Shown in pieces: positions 57,491 through 64,000 of a DNA stretch of 64,000 nt. The stretch lies in NCBI RefSeq assembly GCF_023520795.1, contig NZ_CP046605.1:1533438-1597437 (forward strand). Direction: 5' to 3'. The translations under genes were made by a program, and so were the position numbers. Origin of the DNA: Corynebacterium accolens (GTDB taxonomy: Bacteria > Actinomycetota > Actinomycetes > Mycobacteriales > Mycobacteriaceae). Each line of letters opens with the position of its first letter. Position 1 is the stretch's first letter. The notes under the pieces are model-generated. The model was not told the origin of the DNA. It ran no database searches and was given only the letters and a program-made list of their open reading frames with translations.

Positions 57491-57871
57491 TTAAATTTCT
57501 TCGGAGGATTCTGCGCTCCATACGGGCTCGGCCGACCACGCGAATTCGGTATGGCCAATTTCCGTGCTCCCCAACCACGCCGCGGTGGGCGGTAAGCACT
57601 CAGCAACCACCGGCGCGACGGAAGGCAGGGCTGCTGCGGTATCGCCATTGACGATGACCCGCCACAGCGGCGTTCCTTCCGCCGCGGTTCCATTGCTGAA
57701 GGCATATTCTTGAGCCAATGGGCTATCTTTCGGCGCCGATGGGGCAACCACGGTGGCAAAAATATTTACCGGCGTAAAACCTGCATCGCGTAATTTCTCC
57801 GGCATATCTTCCTGGCATCCTTCCCATTCTTCCTGGGTCATCAGCACAGAAAGATCCACGCTCACCTGCAT
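57491..57871 (-). CDS. Unrecognised small cytoplasmic protein coupled to trmD
   Basis: The 126-residue product is acidic, without signal peptide or membrane segment, and begins MQVSVDLSVLMTQEEWEGC. Its tail is rich in Trp, Ser and Glu (EFAWSAEPVWSAESSEEI). I recognise no family. Its ATG overlaps the trmD stop codon by one base, so it is almost certainly translated with trmD. The coupling suggests a role near tRNA modification or ribosome maturation, but this is only context. Confidence 0.65.
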   Translation of the reverse strand: MQVSVDLSVLMTQEEWEGCQEDMPEKLRDAGFTPVNIFATVVAPSAPKDSPLAQEYAFSNGTAAEGTPLWRVIVNGDTAAALPSVAPVVAECLPPTAAWLGSTEIGHTEFAWSAEPVWSAESSEEI

Positions 57872-58761
57872 TATTGCCCCTTGTCTTCAGATTCACGCTC
57901 GCGCACGTGCGCTAGATATGCCTTGTCCGCCTTGCTCAATTCCACGTGTTCCAATAACTCGGGGCGGCGCTGCCAGGTGCGCTCCAATGCTTGTTCCCTG
58001 CGCCACCGGTCCACCAGCCCATGGTTTCCAGAGGTCAGGACCTCCGGCACCGCAAGCCCGCGCCACTCCCGCGGCTTGGTATAGCTCGGTCCCTCTAACA
58101 GGCCATCAGAAAAGGAATCCTCCTCATGCGAGCGCTTATTGCCCAATACCCCGGGGATAAGGCGGACGACGGCTTCTGCAATCACCAATACGGCGACCTC
58201 CCCGCCAATGAGCACATAATCCCCGATGGATACCTCCCGAACGCGGTAGCGCTTCTTTGCATCTTCAACCACGCGCTGGTCGATGCCCTCGTAACGCCCA
58301 CAGGCAAAAACAATATGCTCCTCGGTAGACCATGCCCGCGCATCCGCCTGGGTAAAAGGCGCGCCAGCCGGGGTGGGAACCAAGAGCAGCGGGAGATCGC
58401 TATCTTCACTGTTGCTCTCTCGCTCCTCGTGCGCCACTTCGGGGCCATACGCCTGAGCTTCGACGCCCTCTAATTCATCGTGGCGCGGGCGGTTGAGGTG
58501 CGGCAGGGAGGAGTCGAGTGTGGGAGCGGTGGTCCCGAGTGCGACATCGTCAAGCGCAGGGCCCCATACCTCAGGCTTCATAACCATTCCTGGGCCGCCG
58601 CCAAAGGGCGAGTCATCGACCGATTTATGCGCATCCGTGGCCCACTGCCGCAGATCGTGCACGCCCACCTCAAGGCGGCCCTGCTCGATGGCCTTGCCCA
58701 AAAGGGCGTGGCGCAGCGGCTGCAGGTATTCCGGAAAGATGGTCACGACATCGAGCCTCAT
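57871..58761 (-). CDS. trmD: tRNA (guanine37-N1)-methyltransferase
   Basis: TrmD methylates G37 next to the anticodon to prevent frameshifting. It uses the SPOUT trefoil knot for S-adenosylmethionine. The 296-residue product has the N-terminal MRLDVVTIFPEYL, DDSPFGGGPGMVM, the knot region YEGIDQRV and SIGDYVLIGGEVAVLV. An insertion of about 45 residues (about 78-122), acidic and rich in Glu and Ser, separates the conserved parts. The ATG overlaps the rimM stop in an ATGA arrangement, so the two are coupled. Confidence 0.96.
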   Translation of the reverse strand: MRLDVVTIFPEYLQPLRHALLGKAIEQGRLEVGVHDLRQWATDAHKSVDDSPFGGGPGMVMKPEVWGPALDDVALGTTAPTLDSSLPHLNRPRHDELEGVEAQAYGPEVAHEERESNSEDSDLPLLLVPTPAGAPFTQADARAWSTEEHIVFACGRYEGIDQRVVEDAKKRYRVREVSIGDYVLIGGEVAVLVIAEAVVRLIPGVLGNKRSHEEDSFSDGLLEGPSYTKPREWRGLAVPEVLTSGNHGLVDRWRREQALERTWQRRPELLEHVELSKADKAYLAHVRERESEDKGQ

Positions 58762-59255
58762 AGGTCCAACAGCCCTTCCGGGGGTTCGATGGTGCACGTG
58801 CCGGCTTCCACATCGACCTCTGGGACGATGGCATGGACAAAGGGCACCAAGGCGGAACTACCCGTAGACAGTTCAACCTCTAAGAGGTCTTGGCTAGGCC
58901 CGTGCACGACGGAAACCACAGCGCCGATATCTTCCCCGTCGCGGATAACGCGCAGGCCTTCGAGCTCGTGATCATAAAAGCCCTCGTCATCATCTTCTAA
59001 TGGGGCGGCGAAAAATTGGGTGCCGCGCAGGCTATCCGCTTGGGTGCGATCGGCAATTTCCTTGCACGTCACCAAAAGCCTGCCCTTGTGGCTGCGCACC
59101 GCAGAGATGGTCAACTCGTGTTCCTTGCGGCCCTGCCTCCCCTGCAGTTTTTCTCCCACTGCAAAGCGCACCTCAGGCTCATCGGTGGTGGGTTCTACCA
59201 CCACTTCTCCCTTGATACCGTGCGACTTAATGACGCGCCCAATCATCAATTCCAT
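58758..59255 (-). CDS. rimM: Ribosome maturation factor RimM
   Basis: RimM assists assembly of the 30S head with S19. The 165-residue product begins MELMIGRVIKSHGIKGEVVVEP, the family start, with a PRC-barrel C-terminal half (FYDHELEGLRVI onward). A -10-like TAAACT lies seven bases before the ATG and no binding site is visible, which suggests a leaderless message. It heads the rimM-trmD-unknown unit and is divergent from the cupin gene. Confidence 0.95.
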   Translation of the reverse strand: MELMIGRVIKSHGIKGEVVVEPTTDEPEVRFAVGEKLQGRQGRKEHELTISAVRSHKGRLLVTCKEIADRTQADSLRGTQFFAAPLEDDDEGFYDHELEGLRVIRDGEDIGAVVSVVHGPSQDLLEVELSTGSSALVPFVHAIVPEVDVEAGTCTIEPPEGLLDL

Positions 59256-59268
59256 GGCGCAAAGTTTA
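59256..59268 (-). promoter_or_regulatory. -10-like element of rimM
   Basis: TAAACT on the minus strand (59263-59268) lies 7 bases before the rimM ATG. Confidence 0.45.
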
Positions 59269-59329
59269 CCGCATGCACCCCGTTGCCTTTATCTCCTGCC
59301 GCGTTCCCCACAATCCCGCCGCCAAGGAT

Positions 59330-59341
59330 TAGGCTTGTGGC
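59330..59341 (+). promoter_or_regulatory. -10-like element of the cupin gene
   Basis: TAGGCT (59330-59335) lies 6 bases before the ATG of the cupin gene. The hexamer is identical to the one before rimP. Confidence 0.4.
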
Positions 59342-59767
59342 ATGAACGACTCACCCAACCCTGCTTCCGAGCCACGCGGTGCACATCAGGAGGCACCGCA
59401 CTCGCCCTTGATTGACCTTGACCTCGTAGCCTTGGCGCCTGCCACCGATCCTGAGCGCAAGCGCCCTGGGGTCAAGCGGGTCTTGAACGGTGAGCGCGCC
59501 AACCTCATCCTTTTTAGCTTCGCACCGGGGCAAACCTTGCCGGACCACAAAGCCGCCCACCCGATTACCGTGCAGGCCATACGCGGCGAGGTGAAGTTCA
59601 CCTGCGGGGAGAAAACGGTCACCCTATCCCCGGGTAATATGGTGCACTTGCCGGCTTATACAGTACATAGCGTTGCCGCGCCCCTGCCGGAGATGGATTC
59701 GGATTCGCCCGCACAACAGGCGGACGCGCAGCCTGCACTGATGCTTTTAACGATGCTTACGGGCTAA
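59342..59767 (+). CDS. Small cupin-domain protein
   Basis: The 141-residue product has a disordered start of about 30 residues and one cupin beta-barrel (about residues 55-120). The cupin motifs are degenerate: FAPGQTLPDHKAAHPITVQAIRG gives H and H residues of motif 1, and PGNMVHLPAYTVHSV gives the motif 2 region with His. Small cupins act as enzymes, sensors or stress proteins; no substrate can be assigned. The tetR gene follows 29 bases later on the same strand, so it may be the target or partner. Confidence 0.75.
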   Translation: MNDSPNPASEPRGAHQEAPHSPLIDLDLVALAPATDPERKRPGVKRVLNGERANLILFSFAPGQTLPDHKAAHPITVQAIRGEVKFTCGEKTVTLSPGNMVHLPAYTVHSVAAPLPEMDSDSPAQQADAQPALMLLTMLTG

Positions 59768-59796
59768 TTGAAATACACACACGGTTAGGACAGATT

Positions 59797-60501
59797 TTGG
59801 ATACAACGCAGTCTCATAACAAGCCTTATCACCACGGAAACCTCCACGACGAGCTGCTGCGCATCGCCGTGCAATTAGGCAAAGAAAAAGGTCCTGAGGC
59901 TATTACCATCCGCGCCGTCACCCGCGCGGCAGGAGTGTCCCCTACGTCCGCTTACCGGCACTTTAAGGACCAGGAAGAGCTACACGATAAGGTGGCCGAA
60001 CTCGCCACCGATGAGCTTGTGCGCCGCCTGCACCGCACCACCAATGAAGCTGGTGACCTTGCCTTCCCCGATCACCTCGTGCAGATAGGTTTTGCCTACC
60101 TCGACTTCGCCCTGGATGAAACGAATTTCTTCCGCTGCATGCTGGAGTGGAAGGCGCTGCGCTTTATGCTCGGCGTGGATCCGTCAACCCCCGATGATCC
60201 AAAAAGCGAACACCTGAACCTGATTCAGCGCTACTTCGATCTCTTGGCCCGCCATGCGCAGGCCCGAGGCCAAACGCCCAAGAAAGAATACTTCCTGCAC
60301 AATAGCTTGCTGTCCTGGTCCGCCGTCCACGGTTTTACCGTGCTTGCCATTGACGGCCCCCTGTCCAAGCTGCCGCGGGAAGAAATCTATAAACTTTTCA
60401 AGCCCGTCGTCGCAGGTAGCCTGCGCGGGATGGATTTTGAAGATCCGAACGATGTATATGGCAATTACCCCGAACTGCGCCCACACGATGGGGAGCATTA
60501 G
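59797..60501 (+). CDS. TetR-family regulator with WHG-type C-terminal domain
   Basis: The 234-residue product has a TetR helix-turn-helix (AITIRAVTRAAGVSPTSAYRHF, residues about 36-57) preceded by the KPYHHGNLHDELL segment. Its C-terminal ligand domain carries the WSAVHGFTVLAIDGPL motif. It probably represses genes in the absence of a small ligand. The only neighbour on the same strand is the upstream cupin gene. The start is TTG at 59797 with AGGA at 6 bases. Whether it controls the cupin, itself or more distant genes is unknown. Confidence 0.88.
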   Translation: MDTTQSHNKPYHHGNLHDELLRIAVQLGKEKGPEAITIRAVTRAAGVSPTSAYRHFKDQEELHDKVAELATDELVRRLHRTTNEAGDLAFPDHLVQIGFAYLDFALDETNFFRCMLEWKALRFMLGVDPSTPDDPKSEHLNLIQRYFDLLARHAQARGQTPKKEYFLHNSLLSWSAVHGFTVLAIDGPLSKLPREEIYKLFKPVVAGSLRGMDFEDPNDVYGNYPELRPHDGEH

Positions 60502-60542
60502 GCACTAGCCTGCGGCGGCCGCGCGCTGGCCAAGCGCGCAAA

Positions 60543-60591
60543 ATCCCCCACTCGCCACCGTATGTCAATGCAACGATGGCAGGTGGGGGAT
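60543..60591. terminator. Shared terminator of tetR and rpsP
   Basis: A 15-base arm (60543-60557) pairs with 60577-60591 with two mismatches. On the minus strand ATTTTGCG follows, after rpsP. It lies between convergent genes. Confidence 0.7.
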
Positions 60592-60604
60592 GAAAGTTTA
60601 TGCA

Positions 60605-60631
60605 AGCGCCCTCTTATTGGTAGAGGGCGCT
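60605..60631 (-). terminator. First hairpin after rpsP
   Basis: AGCGCCCTC pairs perfectly with GAGGGCGCT around a 9-base loop, 15 bases past the rpsP stop. It has a poor T-run and probably acts with the larger hairpin behind it. Confidence 0.5.
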
Positions 60632-60646
60632 AGAAACCCGAGCAGA

Positions 60647-61147
60647 TTACTCTGCGGACTCCTCAGAAGCTTCTGCTTCAGCGTCTGCCTCGCCGGCAGC
60701 AGCAGCGGCAGCCTCAGCTGCAGCAGCCTCTTCAGCTTCCTTCTTCTTCTTTGCTTCTTCCTTGGCCTTCTTCTTTTCGGTGATGGCCTCGATGGTTGGG
60801 CCGTTATTAGCCTCAGCCAATGCCTCGTTGAAGAGGTCCAGCTTGGACTTCTTCTCCTCAGCAACCTTCAGGGTGCCCTCTGCGCCCGGCAGGCCCTTGT
60901 GCTTCTGCCAGTCACCGGTGACCTTCAGCAGCGCCAAGACCGGCTCGGTGGGCTGTGCACCAACGGACAACCAGCGCTGTGCGCGCTCGGAGTCGATCTT
61001 GATGAGGGAAGGCTCTTCCTTCGGGTGGTAGATGCCAATGTTCTCGATGACCTTGCCGCTGCGGCGGGTACGAGCATCAGCGATAACTACGCGGTATTCA
61101 GCGGCGCGGATCTTACCTACGCGCTGCAGTTTAATTTTGACAGCCAT
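60647..61147 (-). CDS. rpsP: 30S ribosomal protein S16
   Basis: S16 stabilises the 5' domain of 16S rRNA. The family core (about the first 85 residues, starting [13 protein letters not shown] and including [21 protein letters not shown]) is followed by a long tail. This tail (about residues 110-166) is rich in Ala, Glu and Lys, so the product is 166 residues instead of 80-100. Long tails on S16 are common in actinobacteria. AAAGGAG lies before the ATG at 61145-61147. Confidence 0.97.
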   Translation of the reverse strand: MAVKIKLQRVGKIRAAEYRVVIADARTRRSGKVIENIGIYHPKEEPSLIKIDSERAQRWLSVGAQPTEPVLALLKVTGDWQKHKGLPGAEGTLKVAEEKKSKLDLFNEALAEANNGPTIEAITEKKKAKEEAKKKKEAEEAAAAEAAAAAAGEADAEAEASEESAE

Positions 61148-61504
61148 GATGGCTCCTTTTCTAGTCACTGGGCAGTTCAGACACGCGCCTTTTAGCGCGC
61201 CGGTTCAACCCTTGGATTTTATCTGCGCGTGACGTACCGGCCGACCGTAGACGGGAACGGTGTTACGCAGAATGAAACGTCTCATTATCAGCAGCAATTC
61301 GCACCGCTGCGATAACCTGAACCATTTTAGCGTGTGCAGGCAGTATTTTAAAATCTCCGCTTCCCTACGCTTAGCCTGGGCTCGTTATGCTTCCGAGACC
61401 TTTAAAGAGTACCCTTATGAGCCGAATGTAATCCTTTGACCCTGAAGGCTTAAAAGTACGCCGCGTTTGTGCCTCCCATGGACAAGCGCACGAAATGACG
61501 TTTT
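61148..61504. promoter_or_regulatory. Intergenic region between rpsP and the acyltransferase gene
   Basis: This 357-base gap must hold the divergent rpsP and acyltransferase promoters. TTATC-(A)-GCAGC at 61285 pairs with GCTGC-GATAA ending at 61315, an imperfect hairpin or operator. TTTGACC at about 61436 on the plus strand could be a -35, but no good -10 follows. No gene or ribosome binding site for the acyltransferase is evident. Confidence 0.35.
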
Positions 61505-63772
61505 ATGACAACAGATTCCCCACGCAACTTTCGATATCGCTATGACCTCGACGGTCTGCGCGGTATCGCAATTGGCCTCGTAGTTATCTACCACGTCTTT
61601 GTCGGTCGTGTCTCTGGCGGCGTGGATGTCTTCTTACTGCTTTCCGGTTACTTCTTCTTAGGCTCGCAGCTGCGCTATGCCGGCAAGCCCAACGCATCTT
61701 TGAACCCCTGGTGGCCAATCTGGCGCACGTTGCGCCGCTTGGTGCCAAGCCTCGTTTTAGTCATCGGTGTGACGTATATCTTGGTGCGCCTTTTCACCCC
61801 GCAGCTCATGCGCACTGAATTTACCCAGCAAATCACGGCAACCATGCTGTACTACCAGAACTGGGAGTTGGCGCGCCAAAACGCCGACTACACGGCGGCC
61901 GCCGCCGATACTTCCCCGCTGCAGCATATGTGGTCGATGTCCGTGCAGGGCCAGTTCTACCTGATGGGTATCGCCTTCGCCCTCATCCTGGCCGCGATAA
62001 TGAAGCTGCGCCCGCAGGAGTCCTCGCTGCGTACCAGCCGCTTCCCCACGGTCAACCAGATTGCCGGTCCCATTCTCATCGTGGTGACCATCGCTTCCTT
62101 TGCCTATGCCTCGCGCCATGGGCTGCACGGAACGCCGGAGAACTACTACTCCACGTGGTCGCGCGCCTGGGAGCTGACCCTCGGCGCGGTACTTGCTATT
62201 TACGGCTCCGCCTGGAAGATTCCGGCCCGTTTTTATGACCTATTTACCGGCCTCGGCCTTTTCATGTTGGTCTTTACCGGCGCCATCATCGCAGAGACCA
62301 CCGCCTATCCAGGTCCGCTATCGCTATTGCCTCTGGGCGGCGCCGTGCTCATCATCTTGGGCGGTGGCGGCAAGATCTCCAAGGCCATGGCTTCTGGAAA
62401 GGCGCGTTGGCTAGGCGATGTCGCCTATCCGCTATACCTCTGGCACTGGCCGCTGCTCATTTTGTCCACCTCGTACTTGGGTCAGCAGACCCCGTCGTGG
62501 TGGCTGGGCATCATTATCATTGCCATCTCCCTGCTGCTTGCCGATGCCACGCACCGCTTCATCGAGCGCCCCTTGCGCCAGCACCGCAAGCGCCCCTTGG
62601 CAGAGGACCTTCCAGCCCACAAGGCAATCTCCGGCCTGTCCACCCGTGCCGGGGCCGGTCGGGCCATCGGCGGTGTCGTGGTCGCCAGCTGTGTCACCGC
62701 ACTGCTTCTCATTCAGCCGCTGTGGCTGCGCACGCTGAATATCGCCGATGCGGAGATTCTCAACCCCAAGCAATATCCGGGCGCCACCACGTTCATTAAT
62801 GACATCACTCCACCAGATGGCGTAGAGATCAAACCTGATCCCATCGTGGCCGGGGGCATCCAGCCGCCGGTCGCCGCAAACTGGTGCTTTGTTCCCGATA
62901 GCCAGCCCGCCGATTTCTTCTTTGAAACGCGCAGGGACGGCAAGACGCCGTGCATTTTCGGCGATACCAATTCCGAAAAAGAAGTCTATTTGGTGGGAGG
63001 ATCCCACGCGGAGCAATACTCCTCCGCCCTCGACCACTTGGGCCGCGAGATGGGCTTTAAGCTCGTCCCCCTCCTGCGCCAAGGCTGCCCAATCGAGCTT
63101 GGCGATGACGTCACGGTCAGCCCCGAGTGCGCCGAGTGGGGCGAGCTGGTCATGGACCGCATTGCCGAGGCCCACCCAGCGCTGGTTATTTCCAATACCA
63201 CCCGCCCGCAAAACGAATATGGGCATGGCCCCGATGCGGTGCCCGCCGGTTACCAAGCCTTCTGGGAAGAACTATCCAAGCGCGATATCCCCTTCCTGGG
63301 CTTCCGCGATAACCCGTGGGGATTCGATGAAGACGGGGAGCCGCGCGAATTCGATGAGTGCTACGTAGCCAACGAGGATGCTGTGGGCTGTGGCATGCGA
63401 TTCGAGCAGGTCTACCAACCTTATGATCCAGGTGCTGTAGTCCTATCGCAGTATGAGAACATGCTGTCCCTCGATACCGCGCCGTGGTTCTGCGACGCCA
63501 ATGGCGATTGCCCGGTGGTCATTGGCAACACCATGGTCTACCGCGATATGCACCACATCACCAATGCCTTCGCGGATTCCGCGATACCGATGATCCGAGA
63601 AGCCCTTACGCCCTTCTTGAACGGCGAAAAGGTCCAGCAAGAGGCGCCAGAAATCTCCCCCGAAGAGGCGGAGGCAGCGTTAGAGGAATCGCCGGCTGCC
63701 CCCACCACCGGTGGCACGCGGCGCGCCAACCCAGTGCCGTATCCCAATACCCCGGAAAACGATCCGGTGTAA
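61505..63772 (+). CDS. Membrane acyltransferase fused to SGNH domain (OafA/YrhL type)
   Basis: The 755-residue protein has an acyltransferase-3 domain with about ten helices (residues 10-400), starting YDLDGLRGIAIGLVVIYH with the conserved His30. An extracytoplasmic SGNH domain (about 480-710) has GGSHAEQY near residue 498 and the catalytic Asp/His in RDMHHIT near 681. A Pro/Glu-rich tail follows. Such proteins add acyl groups to cell-wall polysaccharide, lipids or mycolic-acid-linked glycans in related species; the substrate here is unknown. It stands alone between rpsP and ffh. Confidence 0.9.
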   Translation: MTTDSPRNFRYRYDLDGLRGIAIGLVVIYHVFVGRVSGGVDVFLLLSGYFFLGSQLRYAGKPNASLNPWWPIWRTLRRLVPSLVLVIGVTYILVRLFTPQLMRTEFTQQITATMLYYQNWELARQNADYTAAAADTSPLQHMWSMSVQGQFYLMGIAFALILAAIMKLRPQESSLRTSRFPTVNQIAGPILIVVTIASFAYASRHGLHGTPENYYSTWSRAWELTLGAVLAIYGSAWKIPARFYDLFTGLGLFMLVFTGAIIAETTAYPGPLSLLPLGGAVLIILGGGGKISKAMASGKARWLGDVAYPLYLWHWPLLILSTSYLGQQTPSWWLGIIIIAISLLLADATHRFIERPLRQHRKRPLAEDLPAHKAISGLSTRAGAGRAIGGVVVASCVTALLLIQPLWLRTLNIADAEILNPKQYPGATTFINDITPPDGVEIKPDPIVAGGIQPPVAANWCFVPDSQPADFFFETRRDGKTPCIFGDTNSEKEVYLVGGSHAEQYSSALDHLGREMGFKLVPLLRQGCPIELGDDVTVSPECAEWGELVMDRIAEAHPALVISNTTRPQNEYGHGPDAVPAGYQAFWEELSKRDIPFLGFRDNPWGFDEDGEPREFDECYVANEDAVGCGMRFEQVYQPYDPGAVVLSQYENMLSLDTAPWFCDANGDCPVVIGNTMVYRDMHHITNAFADSAIPMIREALTPFLNGEKVQQEAPEISPEEAEAALEESPAAPTTGGTRRANPVPYPNTPENDPV

Positions 63773-63796
63773 ACGCTCCCCCGCGATGGCACGCAC

Positions 63797-63835
63797 AAAG
63801 GTGGCCCATTACCTGCGAAGTAATGGGCCACCTTT
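63797..63835. terminator. Bidirectional terminator between the acyltransferase gene and ffh
   Basis: A perfect 16-base stem (63797-63812 with 63820-63835) with a 7-base loop is followed on the plus strand by TTTTATTT and on the minus strand by a short CTTTG. It separates convergent genes. Confidence 0.88.
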
Positions 63836-63854
63836 TATTTATGACTCTGCGCGG

Positions 63855-64000
63855 CTACTTCTTGCCCTTGCCAAAGTTGAGGTTATCGAGGTCGATATTC
63901 TCCATGCCTTTCGGCATCTTGGGCATGCCGGGGATCTTTCCACCGCCAAGGCCACCGGCACCGCCGGCACCACCCATCTGCTGCTGCAGCTGCTGTAGCT
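63855..64000 (-). CDS. ffh: Signal recognition particle protein Ffh, C-terminus only
   Basis: Only the last 48 codons lie in the window, ending with a TAG at 63855-63857. The translated end is Gln-rich (LQQLQQQMGG), then Gly/Ala-rich, then KIPGMPKMPKGM, IDLDNLNF and a lysine-rich finish. This is the M-domain tail of actinobacterial Ffh, which binds 4.5S RNA and signal sequences. Position after rpsP supports the call, since ffh-rpsP-rimM-trmD is a common order. The identification rests on the tail and context, not on the GTPase domain, which is outside the window. Confidence 0.8.
   Translation of the reverse strand, partial: LQQLQQQMGGAGGAGGLGGGKIPGMPKMPKGMENIDLDNLNFGKGKK

Noticed and set aside
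61478-61498. Six-codon frame upstream of the acyltransferase gene as a leader peptide
   Set aside because: It has no ribosome binding site and no regulatory codons or hairpin behind it.

Overview
The window is a 64-kb stretch of core chromosome from a high-GC actinobacterium, almost certainly Corynebacterium. The evidence is a mycothione reductase gene, an Sfp-type phosphopantetheinyl transferase next to a PptH-like phosphoesterase, membrane malate:quinone oxidoreductase, a small Rpf-like secreted protein, DUF2469 and DUF2631 genes, and a gene order that closely follows the Mycobacterium tuberculosis pnp-to-ffh interval and its Corynebacterium glutamicum equivalent. The species cannot be fixed from the sequence alone. 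I see no insertion sequence, prophage, CRISPR array, tRNA or rRNA. Most genes lie on the minus strand.

Region 1 (1-15 kb) is the RNA and translation block. It reads, right to left on the minus strand, rimP-nusA-ylxR-infB-rbfA-nrnA-MATE exporter-pptH-pptT, then truB (plus strand) divergent from ribF-nucleoside hydrolase, rpsO and pnp (cut by the window edge). Region 2 (15-30 kb) is mixed. It holds a DUF4439 lipoprotein, an Rpf-like resuscitation factor, a DoxX-like membrane protein, proS, yaaA, a NarL-type two-component system co-oriented with an ABC-2 exporter, phzF-selO, mqo, an alpha/beta hydrolase and mtr. Region 3 (30-44 kb) has map, a penicillin-binding lipoprotein, the MEP-pathway genes ispG and dxr around the site-2 protease rseP, rlmN, cdsA, frr-pyrH and tsf-rpsB. 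Region 4 (44-51.7 kb) has a LytM-type peptidase, then xerC-dprA-yifB-yraN, DUF2469, rnhB, two tandem signal peptidases and rplS. Region 5 (51.8-64 kb) has a YhgE/Pip-type membrane protein, tex, two unrecognised genes, trmD-rimM, a cupin-TetR pair, rpsP, a membrane acyltransferase with a fused SGNH domain, and the 3' end of ffh.

No clearly new multi-gene system stands out. The most distinctive signals are regulatory. Many genes have a -10-like hexamer (TANNNT) 5-8 bases before the start codon, which suggests leaderless mRNAs. Three divergent gene pairs share only 23-38 bases on this plan, and in ribF/truB the two -10 hexamers overlap. A terminator hairpin downstream of the DUF2469 gene contains two inverted DnaA-box consensus sequences. 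The Rpf gene has a perfect inverted repeat upstream and a hairpin that presents its ribosome binding site in the loop. All coordinates and motifs were read by eye. No database search or folding calculation was run.
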